The notes beneath the pieces were generated by a model. The model saw nothing but the letters and a program-made list of their open reading frames with translations. It made no database searches and had not been told where the DNA came from. A program made the position numbers and the translations under genes. From Rhodosorus marinus (taxonomy: Eukaryota; Rhodophyta; Stylonematophyceae; Stylonematales; Stylonemataceae), in NCBI GenBank assembly GCA_029953675.1, contig JAMWBK010000004.1:1550001-1614000 (forward strand): 64,000 nt of DNA, written 5' to 3'. Positions 1 to 10,700 of this stretch are shown piece by piece (the first letter of the stretch is position 1; every line of letters starts with the position of its first letter).

Positions 1-704
1 CATCTTCACAGCTAGTGGATCCACCTCGGATGGGAATTTTATTGCCTGTCTGCTCTTCTAAAATCAGAGTCATCATCCACAGAAAAAAAAACAATTCACC
101 TCCCTCCGTCCCATCCCACATCCACAACTCGATAAAAAATTCCACACCAGAAACCCCCTTTTCAAAACCATCGATATTTCTTCATCTAAAAAACACTTCC
201 CTCAACCACTCATCCCTGGTTATTGACCTCTCAGCGCTGCAAAATCATTATCTGTATATAGGGGGGGGTAATTGCTGACCATGCTGATCATCAAACTAAA
301 ATTTTTCAGGGGTATTAAAAAGCTTAAACATAGAATTTAGGATAATAATAATAATATTTTAAAAATATGTATATGGGGGGTTTAGATTACATTGATGTTC
401 CGGAGATATTTCTTTAAGGGTGGGTAGATATTGATCGATCCTGAAAATGGATATTGGGGAATAGCGTGCTTGCTTGCGAAGTTCAGAAGTCTGTTGGTGG
501 GAAGGGTGGGGAGAGGGTGGGGAGGGGGAGGGAGGGGTTTGGAGACCTTGAAATGTATGGAAGGGGATGTAGGAGCAACTATGTGTTTTAGGGATAGCGA
601 AGAAAGTGTATGAGAAAGGAAAGCTTCTGAAATGTGAGGCTGAAGTTTGTTTTTCTGAGGGGGCGGGCGGCGGGAGAGTCTGTCGCTTTTGTTGTTTTTG
701 TTGA
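1..704. promoter_or_regulatory. Upstream region of the NYN gene with a G-rich leader
   Basis: No convincing gene is seen. Positions 290-380 are AT-rich, and 495-560 is very G-rich on the plus strand, with repeated GGGGAGG-type runs. This AT block followed by a G/purine-rich leader recurs before many genes in the window, so I read it as promoter and 5' leader of the gene at 705. An open frame at 15-278 is C/T-rich low complexity with no protein character. The promoter role is inference from position only. Confidence 0.4.
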
Positions 705-1741
705 ATGGCTTTCTTGAGTAGTCTTAAGCTGGAACCGGCGGCTTTGAAATCTAGGAACCGCTGTGGACATCGGAGGGTTGCAGTAGTTTGTGGGAAGAAG
801 CTTGGTCAGAGCAGTGGTGACAAGCAGGACGGTGATGGTGATAAGAAGGATGCACCCCGTGTGGACGCCAACTCGAGTTTGGGGCTGAAGAGGCAGCTGT
901 GGTTGGTGAAGGAGAATGGAAAGAGAAATTCTGGAGGGCCGTCTCCGGTGATGAGAACTAGCTTTCGAAAAAAGAAGGAGAAGACGAAGACGACGAGTAA
1001 ATCCGCCCTGGACGGTGGCGAGATTGTGGACCTTCCTGACGGAAAATACAACAAACATACCTCTCCAATTCTATTTATTGACGGTTATAATGTTATTGGG
1101 TATTGGCCAAAGTTGAAGAAGAAGCGGGACAAGAACGACCTGTGCGGTGCGAGAAAACTTCTAAACGAGGAAGTGAGTATGTATGGTGGCCTGAGAGGGT
1201 GGGAATGTGTGATTGTTTACGACGCAATGCAGTCTGAGAGTAAGTTTTATCCACTGGAAGTTGTCCGCATGATTTTGTTTTCGATGCTCACTCGGCATTC
1301 AATGTTCAGGAAAGGGTCTGCATATTCAGGTCGAGGACAACATTACCGTAGTGTTCACAGGAAATGACACTGCGGATTCCTATATTGAGTTCAGAACGAA
1401 AGAATGCGCTGAAGAAAATACGCGACAGGTTTGCTCGCAAGAGTACCTTTTGAGCTTGATAAGAACATGGGCTAACCCATAATTTGTACGTCCGCTAGGT
1501 ATGGGCTGCAACAAGTGATTACTTGCAGCAGAAGATGGCTTTCGGAAATGGAGCCCACTTGATGTCTGCGAATCTTCTCGTTCAAGAGCTGAAACGAACG
1601 AAGAAAGAGGCCTCTGTTCAACTTCAGAAGCACAACCAGGATATGGACCGCGACAAAATCGGATTACTCAAGTATGCCTTCAGCGACGAGCAAAGGCAGA
1701 AGTTCCTCGAAGAGTTCGGCGGGGACGAAATCCACTTTTGA
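705..1741 (+). CDS. YacP-like NYN-domain ribonuclease, probably plastid
   Basis: Exons 705-1239, 1310-1428 and 1499-1741 join in frame across two 70-nt GT-AG introns, giving about 298 residues. The NYN/PIN-like fold is clear from SPILFIDGYNVIGYWPKL, where the first conserved Asp sits in the strand, then CVIVYDAMQ, VVFTGNDTADSYIE and VWAATSDYLQQ with the later acidic residues. The tail FGNGAHLMSANLLVQEL matches the bacterial YacP/DUF901 family, which contains predicted RNA nucleases linked to rRNA or mRNA processing. The first 110 residues are rich in Ser, Arg and Lys with few acidic residues and fit a plastid transit peptide plus linker. Targeting and nuclease activity are inferred from the family. 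The ATG at 705 is the first one in frame after a G-rich leader. Confidence 0.82.
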
Positions 1742-2270
1742 GTTCAGGGTCAACTAACTTAAACATTTCACTTATTTAGTTAACTAAAGAATCGAGTATA
1801 TTGCACAGGCTCCTTCCAGGGCCGTGCTAAAGCAAGCCAATTGCCAAACACCACCTAGAAGCACCTTCAACCGCAGCAGAAAAGACTGTGCTTCCAAGAC
1901 ATTTTGGAAGTCGAGCTCCTGAAAAGCGCTTCCTTGGACTTAGTCACCTATCGCGCTTGAAGGCAGCACGAAACACGCAAACGGGTTTCCTCCTGGCAAA
2001 GGGCATCCTACACGACACCTCGAACTGGGAACAATTTTGCTTTATGTTGCAGATGTGTCAGACAACTGCTTTTAACCTGGGCACCACCTGAAATATGCCT
2101 TCAAATTGAACAAAACTCAAAAAAAGTTAAAAGTCCAGGGCAACCTCTTAATCCCTGGCCTAGAACTCAATGCCATTGAAGAGTACCACAGCCAACTTCA
2201 GATCCGGTGGAACCAGAGCATTCTCTAAGATTCAATATATAATAAATAAAATTCTCCTTCTCTTTCCAGC
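1742..2270. other. Intergenic, 3' flank of NYN gene to tRNA
   Basis: No gene can be supported. Short open frames here have no family character. The stretch ends with an AT-rich run (about 2235-2255) just before the tRNA. Confidence 0.4.
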
Positions 2271-2354
2271 GCAGCGATGGCCGAGTGGTCTAAGGCGGTG
2301 GACTCAAGTTCCACTGGGCGAAAGTCCGCGTGGGTTCGAACCCCACTCGCTGTA
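2271..2354 (+). tRNA. tRNA-Leu (anticodon CAA), intronless
   Basis: The 84-nt sequence folds as a class II tRNA. The acceptor stem pairs GCAGCGA with TCGCTGT (one G-U) and has discriminator A, as usual for leucine. The anticodon stem GTGGA/TCCAC encloses the loop CTCAAGT, so the anticodon is CAA. A long variable arm GGGC-GAAA-GTCC follows, then the T arm GTGGG-TTCGAAC-CCCAC. No CCA is encoded and there is no intron, although many eukaryotic tRNA-Leu(CAA) genes have one. Downstream, T-rich runs (TTTTTTT near 2390) could end Pol III transcription. Confidence 0.93.
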
Positions 2355-3084
2355 TACTCTAATATTCCGGAGAATACACCAACACTTTTTTTCGAAAAGA
2401 GAATTTTGACACTCAGAAAATCTTGACTGACTTCAGTCATTCATAGGTTTGGTACGGAAATATTGATAAAAATCTAGTATCCGAGGTGGGACATAGTGCG
2501 GGTTGGATGGAAAACGGCTTGTCCATCGCCATCGACTAAGAAAAGGTTGTCTAGTCCGGTCGGTCATGTGCCTTCTAGCGTAATTTCAACGTATGATTCA
2601 GAACTTTTCATCAGTAGCGGCACCGTTGACGGGACCTGCGGAAGGACGGGATGGCTTGAGCGTTGACTTGGGTCAATCTTCTGCCCTCCGACGAGGAGAC
2701 GTTGCTGCGACAAGAAGTGGAGGGCGAAGCCTTGGATGAAGCCATCAGGGTGTGTACTGATCCTCCCTTTATACTCGTGAAGTGGCCGCAACGCTGCGGA
2801 TTTAGATTAAACCAGAGAACCGCAACCGCGTGGTGCATCAGAGGCATAAAAGAAGTTGGGTCATCTTTCGATAAGGGCCCTCACGAGCACCTGCGTGGCA
2901 GAGATTGGTAATGCTCCCTGCAGTCAGACGCAACGAAACGAAAACGAAAGGCCAATATCGACATCTAGGAGCTTTTCGGATTCTGTAGCGTCGACTGTTT
3001 GCCACTTTGCAAGTAGGCCGAACCGGATGATCACCTTTCAGAACCCGTTCTTGACTCACATACCGTATATCTCAATATATTTTA

Positions 3085-3310
3085 TCAATAATACCGTTTT
3101 CATTCCGAGGCGAAACTAATGTTCATATTGTGGAATAAAATCTAACCACCGATCCGTGTTTACTCGATATACCATGCGGGTATCTTTCTGTAATTCTTTC
3201 TTGAAAAATATACTGTACCTTCAGCCTAAATTATCAATAATACGGCTTTTATTCCCCATGCCAGACGAGTATTCATATTATGAGACGAAATTTGGGAACC
3301 GATCAGTTCT
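3085..3310. repeat. Diverged direct repeat, two copies
   Basis: The segment starting TATCAATAATACCG (about 3085) and ending near ACCGATC recurs at about 3228 as TATCAATAATACGG and again ends in ACCGATC. The two copies share order and about two thirds of positions over about 85 bp. They look like an old local duplication in AT-rich non-coding DNA. Confidence 0.5.
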
Positions 3311-3415
3311 TCAGCGACGTGCATAAGTGCGAAAAAGACGATAAGGTCTAGTTTCTTCGTACTTCAACCAAATCCAGCAAACAAATTCTTATGCCAGGTT
3401 CTTTTTGGAGGGATT

Positions 3416-3479
3416 TTCAGTTTTTTCGAATGATTTGTTCGGAATCTTCATTCCGAACAAATCATTCGAAAAAACTGAA
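3416..3479. repeat. Perfect 30-bp inverted repeat with 4-nt loop
   Basis: Positions 3416-3445 are the exact reverse complement of 3450-3479, separated only by CTTC. All 30 pairs match and the symmetry stops at 3415/3480. RNA from either strand would form a long hairpin. No open frame or terminal duplication surrounds it. Confidence 0.95.
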
Positions 3480-5653
3480 TAGTTCTTCAACTATTAAATG
3501 TTCGAGGGGTGAAGGGTTCTTTTTTTAGAAGAATTATTAGGAATTTTGTTAGTTGAACGTGACGGGTAGAATAAAATTACAAAAAAGAGCCCCAATTTCT
3601 CGCGAACTCCTAGCAAAAACGAAAACATTGGCCGTTTCGGGTTGGCCAGAAAATTGGCAAACGTTTTTTTATGTTTTACAGGACCCCCCAAAAAAGCTAT
3701 TTTTCGGTGGACAGGGGTTGAGTCTACACCGATTTAGTCGGGGGGGTAGGATAAGAATTGTTTTCTTCTTGAATTATGCGAGGGGAATAAAGAGATAAGG
3801 AGGAGGAATAGGAGACGGGGGGGGGGGCTACCAAAGAGAACTAATTACCAAACGAGCCCGAACATCGTTTTTGAGTTGAAATGTAGGGGGGGGAGGGGCA
3901 GGGCGACTTTTTAGTTTTCAGAAAAGCACGATTTTTCCCATGAAGAATTTTTATGTGTCGCTTTTTTTTAGGTTGGAATGGATTTTGATGATGCTCACTC
4001 GGATTTCTTCTGGAATTGGAATATGAACTTGCAAAAGGTTTCAAAAAAACAAGCTTGGCATGTATGCCGTCGCCATTGGACAAACTCATTCAGCGTTTCA
4101 ACTCTTTCTTTATCTCTGGAGACGATCGGACCCACAAAACGTATATTTCCAATAAAATCGGGGATCGGGCTGGGCATACCCTAAAATTACTTCGCTATTC
4201 AAAAACATAATTTTGGTCTCATGATTTTTTTAGATTCTTTACTTTAATGATGTTCGTTCTGAAAGTTATTTTAAAAACGAAAAAGGAGAAAACGGAGGAT
4301 ATCTATTGCGGAATACAGATTGCGAACGCCGTTTGGGACGAGTTGGGAGTAAAAAAAATTCCTATCATCTTACGAAAAACTTTCAAGATATTTGTAGGGA
4401 CGGCGTATGTTTGTTTAATAAAATGCAAATAATTAATTATATTGCTGAATATCGCAGGGAGATTCGATCAAATTAAATGCTTCATTGGTGTTTTTTATTC
4501 TTTTTCTTGTAGAAAGTAGTTAATGATTAGTTTGGTAATGCAGCACGAAGGGGGAGTGGGAAAGTCGCTTGGGTGGGTCGAGCTGATCAGATGGGTTAGA
4601 TTCGATTGGCAATTCTTCTGGGGATCGTCGTCGACAAGCTGAATTGAAGAAAGTTTCTGCTCGCATTGGTAGGGATATCCGCATTAGTACCCTGATGATA
4701 CTTTTGAGTTGTGGTTAAGCTAGCCGGCTATTTTATCTCTCCCCAACGTTACTTGGCCTTTTTCACCGGTGCTTATTTCCAGCGAGTGCCTCAATAGCCT
4801 CTGGATTTCGCTCGTACCGAGGTGACCGCTTCTTGTTGCCCACAACAACCGTTGATTCAGAACCCAACTACCCTGAGGAACTATATCATGGAGTTCGATT
4901 TCCGTGTGGACAGTGAATAATTATGTTTCCCTCCAGGTCTGACTTTCTGATGCAACCCACGTCCGTGTCAGCTCTTGATAATCGTCTTTTTGGTCTGTCC
5001 GCACTCTTAAACGCGCAGGCCTCTAGATCGAGATAAGAGCACTGAACTTTCACGCCTAGAGAGCCACTCCAGTTCTTGGTATCGACGGGGTTTTTTGATT
5101 CTGCTGACGGGTGCCAGGAGCTCGCTCGAGTACGCTCACGCGGTCCAACTACGTTTTCGAACTTTTTGCTCATCTTGGCAATGCGGAGCAAACGTGACGA
5201 CGTCCGTGCTTCGTTCAACTTCGGTCCGAAAGGTAGACGAACAAATACATGTCGAGAATTGGAAGAAATGCTGAAAGGCAGCGTTTTCGTGTTGGCTCGA
5301 TAAATCGTTCCCTAACAAGAACCTGCTGGGAGTTGCGACTCTCAGTTGAGAATGTTTCCTGTGAGCCTCAGTGAAGGATTGGATGGATAATGGCAAGTCG
5401 TGTACCTCTTGCTGTAGCTAGTCCAAAAAGCCTTCAGTGAAAAGCCGTTGGTTTTTGACTGCGGGAATCCGGGAGATGTTGAGGAGTGAAATGGTCAGAG
5501 TAGTTCAGATGGATGCTTTCCTTTTAATTCTCGGACGCGAACCCGTCCGAAAAACAGTTATTCGACGTCAACATGCTCCTTGGCTGTACTATACAATACA
5601 TTAAAATACATATATCCCAAATCAGGACTTCTTGTTAGTAATCTCTAGCTACT

Positions 5654-6994
5654 CTACTCAGCCTCAGACGTGTTACGCATAGAAATATCAATAATCGACA
5701 TTGGAGAAGGTGCATCCAATCGAAAAGATCCGGACCCACTCCCCGAGCTGAATTCACACACGCGGCGTTGGAAGGTCATCAAGAACATGGTCCCAAGCTG
5801 CACCTTCCTCCACAGCATTTTCGGCGACTTGGACGGGGACATAACACGGTGAGCATTGGGCGCAAACCACTTATGAAACATCGCGGTCCTGGCGGTCAGC
5901 CTCTTATGCGGACGGCCATTAATTAGGGATCTCACAAGGCTTACGGCTTCTGCAGAAATAAACTTAAACTCTCTCCCAAAGTCAATGTCCACGCTCAGGG
6001 TTTTCGCAATAATCTGCTCATTTGAACCCCAGAACGGCTTCTTGCCGGACAGCAAAATAAATAAGACTACACCGCAAGCCCATAAATCAACGGCATACGT
6101 GTGCGACTGATTCAAAATGATCTCCGGCGCCATGTACCCGACCGTCCCTCCGCTAGCTTTCATTCCTCTATCCGCAACCACAATTTCACCGTCCGAAACC
6201 TCCTCGGCAAGCCCAAAGTCTGTCAAAGCTATGGTGAATTTGTCGCCACCCCGCCTCAAAATATTTTCTGGCTTCACGTCTCGATGAACTATGCCCTGCG
6301 AATGCAAATAATGAAGAGACGCGAAAAGCTGTCTCATCACCGTTCTCGCTTTTTCCTCAGATAGCGGTCCAGATGCATTTATGAAATCCAGCATGTCTCC
6401 TCCGCGAAGTAGTTCCATGACAATTGACACAGTAGACTCCTCCTCATCAATAAAAATGTCATGTACTTTCACAATATTCGGATGAGCTATTCTAGGAAGT
6501 AGCTCAATCTCCTTGAAAATTAAATGCATCTCATGGGGTGCTCTGTTCTTCACATTAATTACTTTCACCGCCACCTCCTCGCCTGAAGTACTTTTCGCTC
6601 TCACTACGGATCCAAAACCACCTCTTCCGATCTCCCGACCCAGAGCATAATGACGGTCAACTTGCCAGTTACAAGCGTAACGCAGCCTCGCCACCCAAAC
6701 CTCATAATCCTCAGTCTTCGGCACCGTAAAGGAAAGCATTTTTTTCCCAGTGTTATTATTATAGATTAGGACGTGCCCGCGCCTCTTTCCCTTCACGCAG
6801 GAATGGTTGAGAAGGTTCAACGCTCCTTTTCCAGGATCGTCTCTGTTCCTCTTACATTCCAGCACGGTTGTCTGCAGAGACAAGAAACGAGCAGTATTCC
6901 CAAGCCTAATACCATCCAGCACAACCTGCCCGTCCATATTCTCCGGTGGCGGATGTCTTAAGACACCCGGTCCACAACTGTGCACGACTGTCAT
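5654..6994 (-). CDS. PH-domain plus CAMK-like Ser/Thr protein kinase
   Basis: An intronless 446-residue frame. Residues about 20-108 resemble a pleckstrin-homology fold, ending in a helix around YEVWVARLRYAC. The kinase domain begins near residue 116. It has the glycine loop GREIGRGGFGSVV, catalytic Lys in VAVKVINVK, HRDVKPEN, DFG in LTDFGLAEE, the activation segment GGTVGYMAPEI, and CAMK-type features such as DLWACGVVLFILLSGKKPF. All catalytic residues are present, so it should be active. A Ser/Gly-rich tail follows. PH plus CAMK recalls animal PKD-like kinases, but there are no C1 domains. PH domains commonly bind phosphoinositides, so membrane recruitment is plausible inference. A second in-frame ATG lies at residue 20 (6937). 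Upstream DNA is C-rich on the plus strand, i.e. a G-rich leader for this gene. Confidence 0.9.
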   Translation of the reverse strand: MTVVHSCGPGVLRHPPPENMDGQVVLDGIRLGNTARFLSLQTTVLECKRNRDDPGKGALNLLNHSCVKGKRRGHVLIYNNNTGKKMLSFTVPKTEDYEVWVARLRYACNWQVDRHYALGREIGRGGFGSVVRAKSTSGEEVAVKVINVKNRAPHEMHLIFKEIELLPRIAHPNIVKVHDIFIDEEESTVSIVMELLRGGDMLDFINASGPLSEEKARTVMRQLFASLHYLHSQGIVHRDVKPENILRRGGDKFTIALTDFGLAEEVSDGEIVVADRGMKASGGTVGYMAPEIILNQSHTYAVDLWACGVVLFILLSGKKPFWGSNEQIIAKTLSVDIDFGREFKFISAEAVSLVRSLINGRPHKRLTARTAMFHKWFAPNAHRVMSPSKSPKMLWRKVQLGTMFLMTFQRRVCEFSSGSGSGSFRLDAPSPMSIIDISMRNTSEAE

Positions 6995-7740
6995 CGTGCA
7001 CGCTTCCCCTCTTCCCTCACCACTCTAACGCGTTCCAAAGCAACCACCTACCCATTCATTATCATTGTTCCCCGCCATCCCGATTATCTTTTTCTCCTAC
7101 TACTTCCTCACAAACCCATCGCGGAGTAGTAGTATTCCCAGTCCGACAATTAAAGCTTCTTCCGAAAAAATATTCAAAGTCCACAGACACACTCGTCGCT
7201 CTTCTCGGCTTCAATCCAGGAGGGATTCCTCAGCATCTCCCAGCATCCCCACCGATACCCCTCTCCAGGCAGTCTTCGGCGATTCTAAACCCTTCACCTC
7301 CTGAAAACTCCCCGTGAACACAGGCCTTCATTCCTTATTACAGAGACTGGTTTCCAGAAACATACCAAAAACCCCAAATATTGCCGAAACAATCCATACA
7401 GAAGCCCCTCTAAACCTCGATCCTCCCCCTCCCAACCCCCCTTTTTCCGGAAAACCGAATCATCCGCGGAAAAAAATACATGCAAATCCATCGGAAATGC
7501 AACTTTTCAGTTATCAGAGGAGGGGGGCAACTCGTTGCATAGTAGACAACACAATGCGTTTCCCCACCGCCCCCCCCCCGTTCCCTCTTTTCCAGGATCA
7601 AAACATGTTGAAAGTGGAATAAAATTTCAACAATCGAAAATCCGCGCACATTTTTCCCTTGCTTCTGACTTCCGCCCTCCTCCACACCCCCGGGGTTACG
7701 ATACTAGATCTGTAGTTTTCAATAAATTTAACTGAAATTC
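6995..7740 (-). promoter_or_regulatory. C/T-rich leader upstream of the kinase
   Basis: From about 7000 to 7700 the plus strand is strongly pyrimidine-rich, so the kinase's coding strand is G/purine-rich over its probable 5' leader. This mirrors the G-rich leaders of plus-strand genes. Open frames here are low-complexity consequences of that composition. Confidence 0.4.
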
Positions 7741-10700
7741 TGGGTGTTCCTATCATTTTCGCAACAAGAGATCGCACCCCCTTCCACTCCAAAGGAGAAA
7801 AACAATGGGAAACAGGGCTCATCTTGGGCATAACAACAAATTACAAAAAAACGGGGGAAACGTCTAGAATAACAATATAAGGGGGTGAAAAGTTATGACA
7901 GTTTGGATTGTGGGTTGGCAGATGGCGGTAAAAACTATGCCCCAGTCGCTGCACTATAATTTACAACCGCCCGGAAATCAATCCTTTCAACAGCCTCCAG
8001 AATGAGATTTCATTGAAGAATATAAAGGGTGTATGTCTGTGTGCATACGTGTGGAGAGTGGCTGATTTCCACCGAGTAGATCAAAGCTTTGGAGCACGAA
8101 ATCTTTTCAGGGAAGTAGACCGTTTACATTCTCATCAAGTTTATACTAATTTATTCAAATAATTACAGATTTATCAAAGGTCGTTCCTAGGCAGCGGATT
8201 ATTGCCATGAGGGGTGGGAATGGTATATACCACCACTCGCGTCAACCCATATTCCGATGCCGAGTCTAGACCGTCATCGCACCCCCTTCTTTTCCTTTTT
8301 AGTTTGCTGCCGGGTTTCTCTTCCTCTTACCTTGAATCAAATTATTTCCATAAGACATACCTCGGTCTGTCACGTGCATGTTTCTCTTGCACAAAATGAG
8401 TGAGACATTTCTTCGCAAAAGTAAATACACATCGAGAATCCGCACTACTACCCCCCCCCTACCCTTACTTTTTTCCTAGATCCAACAAATCCCCTCAGAG
8501 GATGGCGACCAAAGGGATCGGTAAATTGTGGAAGCCTAATGTTCCGCTGAAATAGCAACCCGAACGACTTGTTTTTTCAAGTGTGCTAGAAGGAGAGGAG
8601 GGTTCATGCGACTTAATGAAAATGAAGAATTTTAGAGGATGCGCAAGACAAAGAAGAAATATGAATAGTGTCCTTCTCTGTCAAAAAAATTTTGGGTTGG
8701 TCCGCAGATGATCATCCAATCAGCATCTCTCAATACTAAGGATAAAAATATTTTCAGAGACGGAAGGTGAACACTCTGAGTGATTGGCCAAGAGACTATT
8801 TTTTCTCTTCCTCTTTTTTTCTTTTTTTCAGGTTTCGTCTTTTTTCAAAGTATTTAGCTTTATTTTTTGGCATTGTCAAAAGTTCTTTATTAGGAGAACG
8901 TAAAGGTGTTTCAGAAGGTGGGAGAACTCGTCCTCAAGTGCGGCCCCAAAATTTTCTTGATGGATCAAATATATGATTGGTTGTTTGAATATATAATTTC
9001 ATAGATTCCAACTGTTTGTTTTTTTTTTAAAAAGCGGATATTCTTGTCCAACGCACAGAGACAAGGTTCCGTCTCGAAACCCCAATCTCTGAATTCACCC
9101 ACAAACCATCCTCTCCGGGCCTCTTTGGGAGTGTATGCAAATCTGCCTCTTTGCGGACGAGTAATCGCATCGCGCCCAGCGGAAAGTATTGGAAATTCAA
9201 CTGAATATCATCTCTCGCAAGAACCAGGTTCCCATAAACTGGATGGAGTCAGATATGGTTGGTCCAAATATTGTAGTTGCACTTCCAGTGCGTTCCCTGA
9301 TATTTCAGAAAAAAGTATTTTTTCGTCGTAATTCTTGTTTGTGAGGCCTAAAGTTGTTTATATATAGCCTTTTTAGGAAACTTCTAGGATTGGAGTCCAT
9401 TTTTGGCAGACAAGCGCCGCAGCTTTTGACTTCCAGGCTAAATACTTTTTTCGCCAAGATGAAGACTTTTGGTTGGTCGGCAGCGTTGGAGGATTTTTTT
9501 TTCCCCTTTTTGATTCGGACACGTGGCCTCTATTATTCTTAAACTTGAAGACGGGGGTGAAAATACTTGTCGTTGAAAATAATTAGAAATATCCGCGGTT
9601 ACTAGGAATTGATTAACTATTCATCCCTTTTCCGGAAAATCTTGGCAATATTGAATTGTTTCCAATCATCAATCAAAAACGTCAGCGGTGTTTCCAAGCC
9701 TCTCTGACCAAATCCAATATAAAGTGGCTTCTTCCTAAGGAAGGCCAACATTTGCTTGTTTTCATTAAAGTATGATTGGTTTTTAAAGACACTTGTTGTC
9801 TGATGTCTTGATGCATACATGATGTTTGCTTGCCTTTGTTTGTCTTATTCCCATTTAGGAGGCGCGAGTTGGCGAAGGTATATGGTGCTTTGCAGGTGGT
9901 GGTCATGACCCATTTTCGAATTTTGTTTTTTTGGGGGGAGGAGGGGGAAAGGGAAGTTCTTGTTTTGAACATGGTTGCATCAGTTCGTGCCTAATAAATG
10001 TCTCGTGGCTCCTTTTGGCACGAAGGGAGAGGGGAAGGAAATGTATGGTTTGCATGGGGTGCGCCTGGTCAACGGTTATGACCGCAAAAAAAATTAGATA
10101 TCGTCTGCTTCCTCTTAGGATTCAAGTATTTGGGTCCAAAGCCCTTAAAAGACGTTTTGTTCAGTCCACTGATATATTTTTGGTCGTTAATTCTTGCAGT
10201 GTCTCACACGAGCAGCTGTCAGTAATCGGCACGCCCCCTTTCTTTTTTTGAATAGGGTGTGGTGTTGCTCCACTTGTACTCCCGCGCGGACGTGGTCGCC
10301 AATTAGCTCACAAGTATGAATCGTGGATGGCGATTAGTGCGTCTCCGACTAGTGACGCCACTATCAGGGGACTCGGTTCTAGTGGGCGATTCGGCTGGCC
10401 CCGAGCAAAGGAGGCCAACCGGGGGGGTGTTTCCGACGCCCAACGACACTAGACAAGAAAAAGTATTTGGTGACCATTTGCCATGTGGATGTGAAGGGGA
10501 TTCCAAAGCTGTGGGTATTTGCTTCCAATCGAAGGTTATGAAAAGAATACCGTTTCCTTTGAGATGTACCCTGTTGGAACCCCTGCTGGTACAAAGGAAA
10601 CTGCGCTTGTGCAAAGAACAACTTCGGAAACCATCGACTGACACAGTCGCGGAATCCATTTTCATCCTCAATCGCTTGGCTCCCCCTGGCTCCGCTTCCC

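Larger units (their letters stand above)
2355..5653. other. Intergenic, no supported gene
   Basis: About 3.3 kb with no gene I can defend. It holds a diverged direct repeat (about 3085-3170 and 3228-3310), a perfect 30-bp hairpin (3416-3479), and a G-rich patch at 3735-3900. Short frames at 3978-4432 (+), and one of 110 codons at 4886-5218 (-), have no recognisable domain. A small unrecognised gene after the G-rich patch at about 3960-4440 cannot be excluded. Confidence 0.35.
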
